This document shows, piece by piece, positions 33,719-43,722 of a DNA stretch of 64,000 nucleotides. This DNA is from an uncultured Lachnospiraceae bacterium. Its GTDB lineage: Bacteria; Bacillota; Clostridia; Lachnospirales; Lachnospiraceae. Made by a program: the position numbers and the translations under genes. The DNA lies in the NCBI GenBank assembly GCA_910586955.1, contig CAJUMM010000004.1, positions 14,039 through 78,038 of the forward strand. Reading direction: 5' to 3'. A model generated the notes under the pieces. The model was not told the DNA's origin and did no database searches. It saw only the letters and a program-made list of their open reading frames with translations. Within the stretch, counting starts at the first letter, position 1, and each line of letters starts with the position of its first letter.

Positions 33719-35239
33719 CTACTCTCCTTCTTCCCCTTCTTTGCGTATGGTATACTCGTCGAAAATTGTCCAGCTGTCCACTTCGTAGGCCGTAATGTGC
33801 ATTTCCGTATCCGTCACATCGATCTTGACGGCTGTTGGAACCTGGTTCTCTCCCACAACCACCAGGGGATCCGCAAGGGCAGGCAGCCCGTACATGCAGC
33901 CGCTGGCAGTCCCGGCCGTCACAAACATGACGCCTTCGGGATTCACGGCCGTACTGCCGGAGGCATAGTCATAATCCCTGTAGATATCCCCATTCTTTGC
34001 CACAAAAGCCGAGCGGGAATACACATGATCGTGGCCTGCCAGAATCAGGTCAAAATCAAAGTTTTTACCCATTCTGATCATCGACTTCGTAATTCCACTG
34101 TTGATCTTCTCCCGGTTATGCTCTACACCGCTGTAAGCGGGATAATGCTGGATCAGAACCCGCCACGTCACCTCCGGATGGGCTGCAATAAACCTATCCA
34201 CTTCTTCCTCATGTTCGTTGATAAACTGCTGGGTACTGCTGTTCAGCACCACAAACAGGGTGTTCTTGCGGACGAACCAGTAGTCCCCGTCCTGGTCAAA
34301 CTTGCTCATTCCATAAGCCTCGGAACGGTTGGGGACATTGAAATGTTCATAGAAATACGGCCCCACTGGAAAGCCCTTCTCTTCGGCCCCCTCTTCCGTA
34401 GCTATGTCATGATTGCCCACTACAGGAACCAGGGGAATCTGATACAGCCCCAGATGGTTCAAAAATCCGTCATACTGTCCGGCGTCTCCAAATTCCGCCA
34501 CCTGATCGCCGCCATGGATCATAAACATAGCTTCCGGCACATACTTTGCCAGCCTTGTGACCACCTTGTCCCAGGTGTCAACAGTTACCTCCATAGGATC
34601 CTTCTCCGACTGCCCAATCTGTGCATCGGAGACAAAGAGAAAAGTAAAATCATTTCCTTCGGTTTTAGGAATCTGATACTCGTATTCCGGAGACCATCCG
34701 CCGCTGTCATTGCCTACCCGGTAGGTATAAGCCACTCCGGGCTCCAAGTCCGTCACTTCCGCCTTGTTTACATAATACCCCTGCATAGTAGAGGAAGGCT
34801 GGCACTGCGCATCAACGGTCCGGGATTCCTGGGTCTCTGCATTATTCCAGACCACCTTTCCCGGCTGGCCGTCCGGGGACATCCAATTAAACCGGACTTC
34901 CGCCGCTGTGGTTCCCGCCTGCATAGTCAGGCATTTAATCGGTGTTGTCTCCAAAAGGGGCTTGCTGGTATAATCCGTTACAAATGCTTCCCGTTCCCTG
35001 GCCGCCCTCTCTTCCTCACTCTCATCTGCCGGAGGCTCCATGGGTTCCTCCGGTTGTTCCGCCTGCTGCGGCTCCTGCACCTTTGGCTCTTCGGCAGGTT
35101 CCGGAAGCTCTGCCTGCACCGCAGCAGGGGCCTCCTTCTTCTGTCCCTTTACTTTCAGGGTCCAGGCTGTGGCTGCTACCAGTACCAGCAGCACAGCTGA
35201 AGTAAAAATGGCCCGCCCGCCGGCTTTTCTTTTTTTCAT
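33719..35239 (-). CDS. Exported metallophosphoesterase with fibronectin-like N-terminal domain
   Basis: 506 residues from ATG 35239 (GGAG upstream). N-terminal membrane anchor (AIFTSAVLLVLVAATAW), Glu/Pro-rich spacer (to about residue 80), a purple-acid-phosphatase-type FnIII domain (to about 205), then a calcineurin-like core: FVSDAQIG, HGGDQVAEFGD, VVGNHD, LIQHYPAY and AGHDHVYSRS supply the metal ligands. It probably removes phosphate from organic compounds outside the cell. Monocistronic. Confidence 0.9.
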   Translation of the reverse strand: MKKRKAGGRAIFTSAVLLVLVAATAWTLKVKGQKKEAPAAVQAELPEPAEEPKVQEPQQAEQPEEPMEPPADESEEERAAREREAFVTDYTSKPLLETTPIKCLTMQAGTTAAEVRFNWMSPDGQPGKVVWNNAETQESRTVDAQCQPSSTMQGYYVNKAEVTDLEPGVAYTYRVGNDSGGWSPEYEYQIPKTEGNDFTFLFVSDAQIGQSEKDPMEVTVDTWDKVVTRLAKYVPEAMFMIHGGDQVAEFGDAGQYDGFLNHLGLYQIPLVPVVGNHDIATEEGAEEKGFPVGPYFYEHFNVPNRSEAYGMSKFDQDGDYWFVRKNTLFVVLNSSTQQFINEHEEEVDRFIAAHPEVTWRVLIQHYPAYSGVEHNREKINSGITKSMIRMGKNFDFDLILAGHDHVYSRSAFVAKNGDIYRDYDYASGSTAVNPEGVMFVTAGTASGCMYGLPALADPLVVVGENQVPTAVKIDVTDTEMHITAYEVDSWTIFDEYTIRKEGEEGE

Positions 35240-35404
35240 AATCATTCTCCTCTTTTCCAGGCCTCCCCCAAGATACCTCTTATCCGGGCTCGTCCTCTCA
35301 GGGTTCTATTCTACTAGTATATTCCTGAAAAAGCAAGGAAATCACCGATTCTTAAGAAAACCGCAATAAATTTTCGGAAACTTTAAGATTTATCTGGTCC
35401 GGAC

Positions 35405-36007
35405 CTATTTCAGCTGATTCAGCAGGCCCTTTTGGAGAAACGTCTTCATCCATTTGGGATCCACATCCCGGATATGCTCTCCCGCCTCCAGAAACATCAC
35501 AAAGGCCGCCAGGCTGGAAAGCGCCGTCAGGCAGGCGGCAGCCACCGGAATTTCCTCCCGGATCTCGCCCCGTTCCTTCCCCTCCTGGCACAGTTCTCCC
35601 AAAACCATAACAGGACGGCAGGGAAAATCCTTGTGTTTCTGAAATTCCTCCAACAGGGAACCGCTGATCTCCGTTTTCTGGGTTGTCAGGCGGAGTACCC
35701 GCATAAAGGATTTCTGCTCCCGGAACCGCCGTTCAATCCAGTCGAAGGCATACTCCATCTTGGCTCCAAAGCCGTCAATCTGCCTTAATTTTTCTTTCTC
35801 CGTTCCTACTTCCCGCTCCAGATCATAAAACAGGGCGCCTACAATGATTTCTTCCCGGCTTTTGAAATAGTCATAGGCCGTCCCTTTCCCGATTCCGGCT
35901 TTGCGGGTAATCTCCGACACTTTAATATTATTGATATCCGCCCCCTCATCCAGAAGCTCCAGCACCGCCCGGTACAGAGCCCGGACCTTGGGTCTCAGCT
36001 CTTCCAT
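35405..36007 (-). CDS. TetR family regulator of the RND exporter
   Basis: 200 residues. Helix-turn-helix VSEITRKAGIGKGTAYDYFK at about residues 30-50. It starts one base after the exporter stop, so the regulator is the second gene of the operon it most likely controls through the CCGACC-CGTT-GGTCGG operator. Confidence 0.88.
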   Translation of the reverse strand: MEELRPKVRALYRAVLELLDEGADINNIKVSEITRKAGIGKGTAYDYFKSREEIIVGALFYDLEREVGTEKEKLRQIDGFGAKMEYAFDWIERRFREQKSFMRVLRLTTQKTEISGSLLEEFQKHKDFPCRPVMVLGELCQEGKERGEIREEIPVAAACLTALSSLAAFVMFLEAGEHIRDVDPKWMKTFLQKGLLNQLK

Positions 36008-36008
36008 C

Positions 36009-39000
36009 TCACCCCACCTCCCCGGTTCTCTTTCTGCGAATCAGAAGGGAATAGATGCAGGGAATGACAAACAAGGTCAGAAGGGTGCCATACAAAAGGC
36101 CGCCAATGGTAACAATAGCCATGGGCTGTACCATATCCGCGCCCATTCCCACTCCTGCACCCATAGTGGACAGGCCCAGGATCGTGGTCAGCGCCGTCAT
36201 AAGGATAGGACGCATACGAGTCTTTCCCGCCTCCACCAGAGCCTCCTTTTTCTCCATGCCCCGGTCGCAGAGCTGGTTTGTATAATCAATCAGCACAATG
36301 CCGTTATTTACAATAATACCGGACAGCATAACAAAGCCAATCATGGCAATGACACTGAACTCACTCCCTGTCACAAACAGGCCCAGCAATCCGCCTGTAA
36401 AGGCCAGGGGAACCGTGAACATAATGATAAAGGGCGACAGCAGTGACTGGAACTGTGCTACCATGATGAGATACATAAAGAGAAGCGCCAGCAGAAGCAT
36501 CTTCACCAGCTCTATCATGGACTCGTTGATGGTCTCATTTTCCCCCTGCATTTCCACGCTGTAGCCCTCGGGGACAGAGTACTTGTTCAGCTTCCGCTGA
36601 ATTTCCCCGGATACCAGACCTACGTTGTGGTCTTCGTCAATAGATGCTGTCACCGTTAAATACCGGGACTGGGCGTCTCTCTGTATGGAAGCCAGACCAT
36701 CTGCCCTGGAAAAGTCTGCAATGTCCCTCAAGGGAACATGCTCCTTGGTATTATCTTTCTTGGTTACAGTCAGAACCAAATCCTGCACCGTCTCCCGGGT
36801 CAGCTGCTCATCTTCCCCGTTTACCACCATTACGTCATAGTCTTCCGCCGCCGTGGACAGGGTGGTAGCGCTATCCGGATCTGACAGCTTCGCCATAATC
36901 TGGGAAAATACCCCCGCCGTAGTCAAGCCCTGCTGGGCGGCCTTTTCTTTATTTACGGCAATACGCAGCTCTCCGGTTGTCTCTTCAATACCGTCTGACA
37001 CATCTACGGTCCCTTCCGTCTCTTCTACAATCTCTGCAACTTCTTTGGCAATCTCCTGGAGCCGATCCAAATCCCGGCCTTTGATCATGACGGAAACGCC
37101 GCTGCCCCCCAGGGCACTCATATCCATGCTGGAGGTGGACACTTCAATCTCCGCCTCCATGTCCGCCGTCATTTCCAGAATCTCATCTTTCAGCTCTTCA
37201 TTGGTCAGCTTCTTATCTTCCCGCAGCAGCACATAAACGGAAACCTCATTGGTGGCAGTATTTCCTCCCAGCATTCCCATAGCGCCGCTGGAAGCCGCCA
37301 TAGCTCCCACCTCTGTCACATCCTCCAGGGTCATCAGGCGGCGCTCCAGCTCGTCGGCCTGGGCGGCTGTGTCTTCCAAGGCCGTTCCCTCCGGCATGGT
37401 CAGCGTCATATCCATCTGGGTGCTGTCCATCTCCGGCATAAAGGCCGTGCCCTGGGCAAATTCCAGCACTGCGCTCAGCACCAGCAATGCTACAGAAAGA
37501 ATCAAAACCACTGCCCGGTGATTCAAAGATACCCGGATGAGTTTTTCATAAACCGCCATCATTTTCTCAAAGAAACGGGAGGGCTTCTTCTCCTTAGTAT
37601 TCTTCAAAAGAGCCGAGCCCATAGCCGGAACCAGGGTCAGTGCCACCGCAAGGCTGGCTCCCAGGGAATAGGCGATGGTGAGGCCCATATCTACAAAGAG
37701 CTGCCGGGTAATTCCTTCCGTAAACACGATGGGCAGAAACACGCACACGGTAGTCAGAGTAGAGGCCGCAATGGCTCCCGCCACCTCCCCGGCGCCCTCG
37801 ATGGCCGCCTGGACCGCACTCTTCCCCTCATTGCGCAGACGGTAAATATTCTCGATAACTACGATAGAGTTATCCACCAGCATACCGATTCCTAAGGCCA
37901 GGCCCGACAGGGAAATAATGTTCAGCGTCACCCCGCTGAAATACATGCAGACCACCGCCGCCACCACACTGATGGGGATAGAGCAGGCGATCACAAGGGT
38001 AGGCCTTACGTCCTTCAAAAAGAGTATTAATATCAAAATCGCCAGAACGGCACCGGAAATCATATTGTTAAACACGGAGCCTGTCACCAGATCAATGTAC
38101 ACTCCCTGGTCCATCAGAGGCCGGAGCAGCAAATCCGGGTCCTCTTCCTGAAGCTGGGCCATCTTCTTGTTAATCCGGTCCGATACATCCCCGGTGGAGT
38201 ATCCCGTCTGTTTCTGCAGGGTCAGCATAATGCCCGGCTGGCCGTTGATGCTGGCGTAGACCTCGTCGGAATTGTCCGTCATAAACACATCCGCCACGTC
38301 ACTTAAGCGGATAGTATCCACCCCCTCCATCTCCATATCGATCAGAACCATATTCCGGAGGCTTTCTAATTCCTCTACCTTATCGCCTACCCGCACCAGG
38401 TAGTCGATGCCTTCCTCCGTCACATACCCTGCAGGCATGGAAAAGTTCTGGGCGGCCAGGAGATTTTCCACCATCTCCACCGTCAGGATATCCGTCATAT
38501 CTGCGTTGTCAAAAGCTTCCTGTTTGGCCTCTGCCAGATCCTCCTCCCCTTCCTGGAGAGATTTCAAGCCGTCGTCTAACTGCTCCTGGGCGTCACGGAT
38601 CTGCTCCCAGGCGTCGTTCAGCTGATCCTGGGCGGACTCCAGCTGTTCTTTGGCAGATTTCAGCTGGGATTTGGTGATGCCTAAGGTGGCTGAGGCGCTG
38701 CCCATCTCGATAGCGGCAAGCATTTCGCCTTTGTTGGCTTCGATGATACCCTGGTCCAGCTTGGCATTGCCGGCTTCCAGCTGGGCTTTCACGGCAAGAA
38801 GCTGGGCTGTCTCCGGTTTCGCCGCCTCCGTCTCATATTTCGTTTTTGCTGCATTATGACTGGCGTTTATTCCAATCATGGCAGTCCTCAATCCGTTAAG
38901 ATCCGTTATGCTTGCTAAAACCGCCTCCAAAGGAGTTCCGGCAACAGAACTTTGAATCTTTCCAATCTCAGCGGCAACAACTGCATCTCCGTCTCCACCT

Positions 39001-39998
39001 GCCGTATCTACAGCCTCAGCCGCCTCCACAAGTTTGTTCAAAGCGGTCACCAGTTTATCAAGAGCTTCATACTCCTGCTTTGCCATGGTGTACTCGCTTA
39101 ATCCGGTCTCCACCACCGCCAGCTGCTTGGTAATCTCCGCCTTCTTATCATTAAGCTGGGCCTGCACCGCCGCCAGCTGGGCCGCCGTCTCTCCTTTCTT
39201 GGAATCCAGGGTATCCAGTCCGTCCCGCACCTCGTCCAGACCCTCATTCAGATCATGCTTATTTTCCTGGAGATCCGCCTCATTTTTCTGAAGCTCCGCA
39301 ATGCTGTCATTCAGCTCCCGCTGGCCGTCTGCCAATTCCTTTCTGCCGTCCGCCAGCTCTTTCTCCGCATCCTCAAACTCGCCCTCTATGTAGCCGAACA
39401 CCTGCTGGTTAATGGCATCAATTTTTTCCTGGCGGATGACTACCTGTACATTTTCCTCAATAAGGCCGGAGGCACTCACGGAAGCCACGCCCTCCAGGCT
39501 CTCCAGCTCCGGAATAATGGTATTCTCCGCCAGTTTCGTAACTTCCGCCGGAGATAATCCTTCCTTTCCCACGGCAGCCACCATCACCGGCATCATATCC
39601 GGGTTCAATTTCATAATAATAGGACTGCCGATGGAATCGTCATCCCACATAGCCTTCAGCTGATCCAGATTCTCCCGCATCTCAATGGTCACGGAGTCCA
39701 TATTAGCCGTCTGGGCAAATTCCAGAATCACCAGAGAATAATTCTCGGAAGAAACGGAGCTTACATTCTCAATGTTGCTCACCGTAGCCATGGACTGTTC
39801 CACCGGCCGGGTCACCACCGTCTCCACTGTCTCCGGACTGGCCCCCACATAAGTAGTCATTACAATGGCATAGGGCAGATTCATGCTGGGAAGCAAATCC
39901 GTAGTCATTTTCGTGAAGGACACAACGCCCAGCACCACCACCAGCACTACAGCCACCAGAACCGTATAGGGCTTTTTCACACTGTACCTGGATATCAT
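36009..39998 (-). CDS. RND-superfamily efflux transporter with a large coiled-coil insert
   Basis: 1329 residues, longer than a standard RND permease (about 1030). AcrB-like N-terminus (ISRYSVKKPYTVLVAVVLV..., then DLLPSMNLPYAIVMTTYVGA in part), twelve membrane helices in two halves, and GMLVDNSIVVIENI in TM4 where AcrB has D-D and this protein has D-N. A ~300-residue segment (about 200-505) with repeated ADGRKELADGQ and LKSAKEQLESAQDQL patterns is a long coiled coil inserted into the first extracytoplasmic domain. Substrate unknown. Followed by its TetR. Confidence 0.92.
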   Translation of the reverse strand: MISRYSVKKPYTVLVAVVLVVVLGVVSFTKMTTDLLPSMNLPYAIVMTTYVGASPETVETVVTRPVEQSMATVSNIENVSSVSSENYSLVILEFAQTANMDSVTIEMRENLDQLKAMWDDDSIGSPIIMKLNPDMMPVMVAAVGKEGLSPAEVTKLAENTIIPELESLEGVASVSASGLIEENVQVVIRQEKIDAINQQVFGYIEGEFEDAEKELADGRKELADGQRELNDSIAELQKNEADLQENKHDLNEGLDEVRDGLDTLDSKKGETAAQLAAVQAQLNDKKAEITKQLAVVETGLSEYTMAKQEYEALDKLVTALNKLVEAAEAVDTAGGDGDAVVAAEIGKIQSSVAGTPLEAVLASITDLNGLRTAMIGINASHNAAKTKYETEAAKPETAQLLAVKAQLEAGNAKLDQGIIEANKGEMLAAIEMGSASATLGITKSQLKSAKEQLESAQDQLNDAWEQIRDAQEQLDDGLKSLQEGEEDLAEAKQEAFDNADMTDILTVEMVENLLAAQNFSMPAGYVTEEGIDYLVRVGDKVEELESLRNMVLIDMEMEGVDTIRLSDVADVFMTDNSDEVYASINGQPGIMLTLQKQTGYSTGDVSDRINKKMAQLQEEDPDLLLRPLMDQGVYIDLVTGSVFNNMISGAVLAILILILFLKDVRPTLVIACSIPISVVAAVVCMYFSGVTLNIISLSGLALGIGMLVDNSIVVIENIYRLRNEGKSAVQAAIEGAGEVAGAIAASTLTTVCVFLPIVFTEGITRQLFVDMGLTIAYSLGASLAVALTLVPAMGSALLKNTKEKKPSRFFEKMMAVYEKLIRVSLNHRAVVLILSVALLVLSAVLEFAQGTAFMPEMDSTQMDMTLTMPEGTALEDTAAQADELERRLMTLEDVTEVGAMAASSGAMGMLGGNTATNEVSVYVLLREDKKLTNEELKDEILEMTADMEAEIEVSTSSMDMSALGGSGVSVMIKGRDLDRLQEIAKEVAEIVEETEGTVDVSDGIEETTGELRIAVNKEKAAQQGLTTAGVFSQIMAKLSDPDSATTLSTAAEDYDVMVVNGEDEQLTRETVQDLVLTVTKKDNTKEHVPLRDIADFSRADGLASIQRDAQSRYLTVTASIDEDHNVGLVSGEIQRKLNKYSVPEGYSVEMQGENETINESMIELVKMLLLALLFMYLIMVAQFQSLLSPFIIMFTVPLAFTGGLLGLFVTGSEFSVIAMIGFVMLSGIIVNNGIVLIDYTNQLCDRGMEKKEALVEAGKTRMRPILMTALTTILGLSTMGAGVGMGADMVQPMAIVTIGGLLYGTLLTLFVIPCIYSLLIRRKRTGEVG

Positions 39999-40027
39999 TT
40001 TTTCATGTCTCCTGTCTCCTCAAGTTT

Positions 40028-40081
40028 CCGACCCGTTGGTCGGTTCTGTAATATTATAGGCGTATCCTCCCTTTATGTCAA
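40028..40081 (-). promoter_or_regulatory. Consensus promoter and TetR operator of the RND operon
   Basis: Minus strand TTGACA (40076-40081), exactly 17 bases, TATAAT (40053-40058): a perfect sigma-A promoter. A perfect inverted repeat CCGACC-CGTT-GGTCGG (40028-40043) sits at the start of the transcript. A strong promoter with a downstream block implies tight repression until an inducer appears. Confidence 0.88.
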
Positions 40082-40157
40082 TTTGTTAAAGGTTAAAAAA
40101 GTATAAAATCTTATGCTATTTGTAGATATTTCCTGACAAAACATCAGAAAAACCACA

Positions 40158-40192
40158 GCAAAAACGGGGATGCCGATTTTCGGCAATCCCCG
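40158..40192 (-). terminator. metK terminator
   Basis: GGGGATtGCCGA / TCGGCATCCCC stem followed on the minus strand by GTTTTTG, 17 bases past the metK stop. Confidence 0.8.
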
Positions 40193-40208
40193 TCTAAGGT
40201 TCCGCTTT

Positions 40209-41396
40209 TTATAAATACCGCTTCAGCTCCTCAGCCTTATCCGTCTTCTCCCAGGGAAGATCAAGATCCAGGCGTCCGAAATGGCCGTAGGCCGCCGTCT
40301 GCTTGTAAATGGGACGGCGCAGATCCAGCATTTTAATAATGCCGGCCGGACGCAGATCGAAGTTCTCCCGGATAATCTCTACCAGCTTCACATCCGGAAG
40401 TTTCCCGGTGCCGAAGGTGTCCACTCTGACAGATGTGGGATGCGCCACGCCGATAGCGTAGGAGAGCTGAATCTCACACTTATCTGCCAGTCCTGCTGCT
40501 ACAAGGTTCTTTGCCACATAGCGGGCCGCATAAGCCGCAGAGCGGTCTACCTTGGTGCAGTCCTTGCCGGAAAAGGCTCCGCCGCCGTGACGTGCCATGC
40601 CGCCGTATGTATCTACGATAATCTTCCGTCCGGTGAGGCCGCTGTCCCCATGGGGTCCGCCGATAACGAAACGGCCTGTGGGATTGATGAAGAATTTCGT
40701 ATTTTCGTCTACCAGCTCAGAAGGCAGAATCTCATCAAACACATATTTCTTGATATCCTTGTGAATCTGCTCCTGGGTTACCTCCTCGCTGTGCTGGGTG
40801 GAAAGCACCACCGCGTCCAGACGCACCGGCTTTCCTGTCTCGTCGTACTCCACCGTCACCTGGGTCTTTCCGTCCGGCCGCAGATAGTCGAGGGTGCCGT
40901 CCTTGCGGATTTCCGTAAGCTTAAGAGCCAGCTTATGGGCCAGGGAAATGGGATAGGGCATCATCTCCGGCGTCTCATTGGTGGCATAGCCGAACATCAT
41001 TCCCTGATCTCCTGCTCCGATTGCCTCAATCTCGTCATCGCTCATGGTGTTTTCTTTGGCTTCCAAGGCTTTGTTTACACCCATGGCAATATCCGTGGAC
41101 TGCTCGTCAATAGCCGTAACCACAGCGCAGTTGTCCGCATCAAACCCGTATTTTCCTCTGGTGTAGCCCACCTCCCGGATGGTATCCCGGACGATTTTCT
41201 GAATATCCACGTATCCTTTCGTGGTAATCTCTCCCATCACCAGAACCAGTCCTGTAGTGGTAGCCGTCTCACAGGCTACCCGGCTCATGGGGTCCTGCTC
41301 CAGCAGAGCGTCTAGAATTGCATCAGAAATCTGATCGCAGAGTTTGTCCGGATGTCCTTCCGTTACAGATTCCGAGGTAAACAGTAATTTTTCCAT
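40209..41396 (-). CDS. metK: S-adenosylmethionine synthetase
   Basis: 395 residues from ATG 41396 (AGAAGGAGAAG upstream). FTSESVTEGHPDKLCDQISD (in part) binds ATP, GAGDQGMMFGYA and GGGAFSGKDCTKVDRS are the two family signatures. It makes SAM from methionine and ATP. A longer open frame runs back through the riboswitch but has no support as translation. Confidence 0.97.
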   Translation of the reverse strand: MEKLLFTSESVTEGHPDKLCDQISDAILDALLEQDPMSRVACETATTTGLVLVMGEITTKGYVDIQKIVRDTIREVGYTRGKYGFDADNCAVVTAIDEQSTDIAMGVNKALEAKENTMSDDEIEAIGAGDQGMMFGYATNETPEMMPYPISLAHKLALKLTEIRKDGTLDYLRPDGKTQVTVEYDETGKPVRLDAVVLSTQHSEEVTQEQIHKDIKKYVFDEILPSELVDENTKFFINPTGRFVIGGPHGDSGLTGRKIIVDTYGGMARHGGGAFSGKDCTKVDRSAAYAARYVAKNLVAAGLADKCEIQLSYAIGVAHPTSVRVDTFGTGKLPDVKLVEIIRENFDLRPAGIIKMLDLRRPIYKQTAAYGHFGRLDLDLPWEKTDKAEELKRYL

Positions 41397-41422
41397 TGTC
41401 TTCTTCTCCTTCTCTTGGTGAA

Positions 41423-41450
41423 ATAAAAAGGCCCGCCAAAGCGGACCCGT
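41423..41450 (-). terminator. Riboswitch-controlled terminator of metK
   Basis: Minus strand GGGTCCGC-TTTG-GCGGGCC followed by TTTTTATTT. Expression platform of the SAM-I riboswitch: it forms when SAM is bound. Confidence 0.85.
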
Positions 41451-41471
41451 TATATTCTGATAACCAAATCC

Positions 41472-41570
41472 CCTTATTGTTCGATTACACTCGCTCAGGT
41501 TGGCACCTTCCGTTCCCGGGGTTGCCGTGACTTCACAGATCCTTTGTATCTCCATCACTCTGAATAAGAG
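41472..41570 (-). ncRNA. SAM-I (S-box) riboswitch
   Basis: Minus strand begins CTCTTATTCAGAG (kink-turn side of P1/P2), continues GTCACGGCAACCCC and GGTGCCAACCTGAGCGAG, and closes with AATAAGG pairing back to CTTATT. These are the conserved S-box blocks in the right order and spacing. SAM binding shuts off metK. Confidence 0.95.
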
Positions 41571-41633
41571 AAAATTCTACAATATTCAATTTGCCTATCA
41601 TCAAAAATAGAATACTCCTCTTCCCGCCAGTTG

Positions 41634-42926
41634 TCAACCCACTTTCAGACGGAATTTCTGGATCTCCTTATCGTCATTGGCTTTCTCAATCATAGCCCCC
41701 AGGCTGCGCAGCTTCTCCTCGAAGCATTCATAACCCCGCTCGATAAAATGGACATCCTCTACAATCGTAATTCCTTCTGCCGCCAGTCCCGCGATCACCA
41801 GCGCCGCTCCCGCCCGCAGATCCGGGCTGGAAATCCGTGCTCCGGTATATTTTTCCGCACCGTCTATGATGGCCGTATTGCCTTCCACCTTGATGTTGGC
41901 ACCCATCCGTGCCAGCTCATCCACGTATTTAAAGCGGTTTTCAAAAATGCTCTCCGTCACAATGCTGGTTCCCTTTGCCAGTCCCAAAGCCACCGTAATC
42001 TGGGGCTGCATATCTGTCGGGAATCCCGGATAAGGCAGGGTTTTCACATTCGTGCTCTTTAAGCCCTTGGAGCAGACCACCCGCACCGCATCGTCCAGCT
42101 CTTCGATCTCACAGCCAATCTCCAGAAGTTTGGAGGTGGTAGCTTCCAGATGCTTGGGAATCACATTTTTCACCGTCACATCGCCCTTGGTCGCCGCTGC
42201 GGCAAACATAAAAGTTCCCGCCTCAATCTGATCCGGAATGATGGAATACTCCGTACTGTGGAAACGTTCCACGCCTTTGATACGGATCACATCCGTCCCG
42301 GCTCCCTTGATATTGGCACCCATGCTGTTTAAAAAGTTGGCCACATCTACCACATGGGGCTCTTTGGCCGCATTCTCCAGAACCGTACTGCCCTCGGCCA
42401 TGGATGCCGCCATCATAATGTTGATGGTTGCGCCTACGGACACCACATCCAGATAAATATGGCTTCCGTGAAGGCGTTCCGCCTCCGCTACAATAAATCC
42501 ATACTCAATCTTGACATCTGCGCCCAAAGCTTTGAAACCCTTCAAATGCTGGTCAATGGGCCTGCTCCCGATATTGCAGCCTCCCGGAAGGGGAACTTCC
42601 GCTCTCTTATATTTGCCAAGAAGCGCTCCCAGCAGATAATAGGAAGCCCGGATTTTCTTGATATATTCGTAATCTACACTAAAGCTCCCAATATGGGAAC
42701 CGTTTATCTTCACCGTATGGCGATCTACCCGCTCTATATGCGCCCCGATCTCCTCCATTGCCTCCAGCAGGACATTAATATCCCGCACATCCGGCAGATT
42801 GTCAATCACTACCGTTTCATTCGTCATGATGGCAGCAGCGAGAATGGCAAGGGCCGCATTCTTCGCTCCTCCAATTTCCACCTCTCCGACGAGTGGGTTT
42901 CCGCCTTTAATCACGTATTGATCCAT
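41634..42926 (-). CDS. murA: UDP-N-acetylglucosamine 1-carboxyvinyltransferase
   Basis: 430 residues, EPSP-synthase fold. VIKGGNPLVGEVEIGGAKNA (in part) at the start and active-site Cys117 in PLPGGCNIGSRP. First committed step of peptidoglycan synthesis. Cys rather than Asp at 117 predicts sensitivity to fosfomycin as far as this residue goes. The gene ends 63 bases before the metK riboswitch begins, with no obvious terminator. Confidence 0.96.
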   Translation of the reverse strand: MDQYVIKGGNPLVGEVEIGGAKNAALAILAAAIMTNETVVIDNLPDVRDINVLLEAMEEIGAHIERVDRHTVKINGSHIGSFSVDYEYIKKIRASYYLLGALLGKYKRAEVPLPGGCNIGSRPIDQHLKGFKALGADVKIEYGFIVAEAERLHGSHIYLDVVSVGATINIMMAASMAEGSTVLENAAKEPHVVDVANFLNSMGANIKGAGTDVIRIKGVERFHSTEYSIIPDQIEAGTFMFAAAATKGDVTVKNVIPKHLEATTSKLLEIGCEIEELDDAVRVVCSKGLKSTNVKTLPYPGFPTDMQPQITVALGLAKGTSIVTESIFENRFKYVDELARMGANIKVEGNTAIIDGAEKYTGARISSPDLRAGAALVIAGLAAEGITIVEDVHFIERGYECFEEKLRSLGAMIEKANDDKEIQKFRLKVG

Positions 42927-43028
42927 AACCGCCCCAGCTCTCCGTTTCTAACTCTAATCTATAAAAAACTCTCTTGCTGTCTATCTTGTCTGTTTTTGCC
43001 TGTTCCTATTCAAGAAACATCTTTATTT

Positions 43029-43056
43029 AGTATACCACAATCTTTTCATTTGTAAA
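43029..43056 (-). promoter_or_regulatory. murA promoter
   Basis: Minus strand TTTACA (43051-43056), 16-base spacer, TATACT (43029-43034), about 100 bases before the start codon. Confidence 0.6.
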
Positions 43057-43075
43057 TACCTTATATTTCCGGCTT

Positions 43076-43714
43076 TTACAACAATCTCCTGACGGAAAGC
43101 CCCGACTCCTCAGCCAGCCTCCGGAAAAGCTCCGACGCTGCGCTGACCACAGTTTCCTCATGAAGAAAGTCCGTAATATCCGCATCAAACAAAATATTGG
43201 CCTGGGCGGGAAACTCATCATCCCCGTCCCAGAAAATGATCTGCAAGGGCATGCAGTCAAAGGCCCGGATTTCATATCCCACGTCCCCCTGGGGAAGGGG
43301 CCTGCCCCCCAGGGCCCGGCAGGCCTTCTGCAGTTCTTCCCTATGGCCGTCAAATTCTTTTGCCAAAGGCTTCAAAATGGTTCGGATATAGGCCTGCTCA
43401 AAAGGCGCCGCCCGCTTTACCTGGCGGAAGGGTACAAATTCTCCCCGGACTTTTGCTCCGGGCTTGGAGTAATAGAACAGATGGTAAATCATCATTACCG
43501 CATGAAAAGGAAGCTCCCGCTCCGGCTGTGAAACCAGCGACAGCTTCCCGCTTTTTTTATCCAGACGGTACTCCTGATTGAAATAGGTAATATACCGGGC
43601 ATCTCCATCGCTCCGGAGCCCGAAACGCCTTTCCAGCTCCTCCTGATCAAGCCCCAGGTAAATCTCTCTCCATTTCTCACAGAGTGCTTTGTAATTATCC
43701 GCCGTACCTTCCAT
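43076..43714 (-). CDS. DUF3786 family protein
   Basis: 212 residues from ATG 43714. The pattern YKALCEKWREI near the start, ITYFNQEYRLDKKSG, and the C-terminal MPLQIIFWDGDDEFPAQANILFD (in part) match the DUF3786 family of clostridia and other anaerobes. Function is unknown. No membrane helix. It starts eight bases after the ribokinase stop, so they form an operon. Confidence 0.8.
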   Translation of the reverse strand: MEGTADNYKALCEKWREIYLGLDQEELERRFGLRSDGDARYITYFNQEYRLDKKSGKLSLVSQPERELPFHAVMMIYHLFYYSKPGAKVRGEFVPFRQVKRAAPFEQAYIRTILKPLAKEFDGHREELQKACRALGGRPLPQGDVGYEIRAFDCMPLQIIFWDGDDEFPAQANILFDADITDFLHEETVVSAASELFRRLAEESGLSVRRLL

Positions 43715-43722
43715 AGATAGCC

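Noticed and set aside
41397..41558. Longer metK start upstream
   Set aside because: This extension runs through the terminator and SAM-I riboswitch, which are RNA structures. The ATG at 41396 has a good ribosome site and a normal MetK N-terminus.
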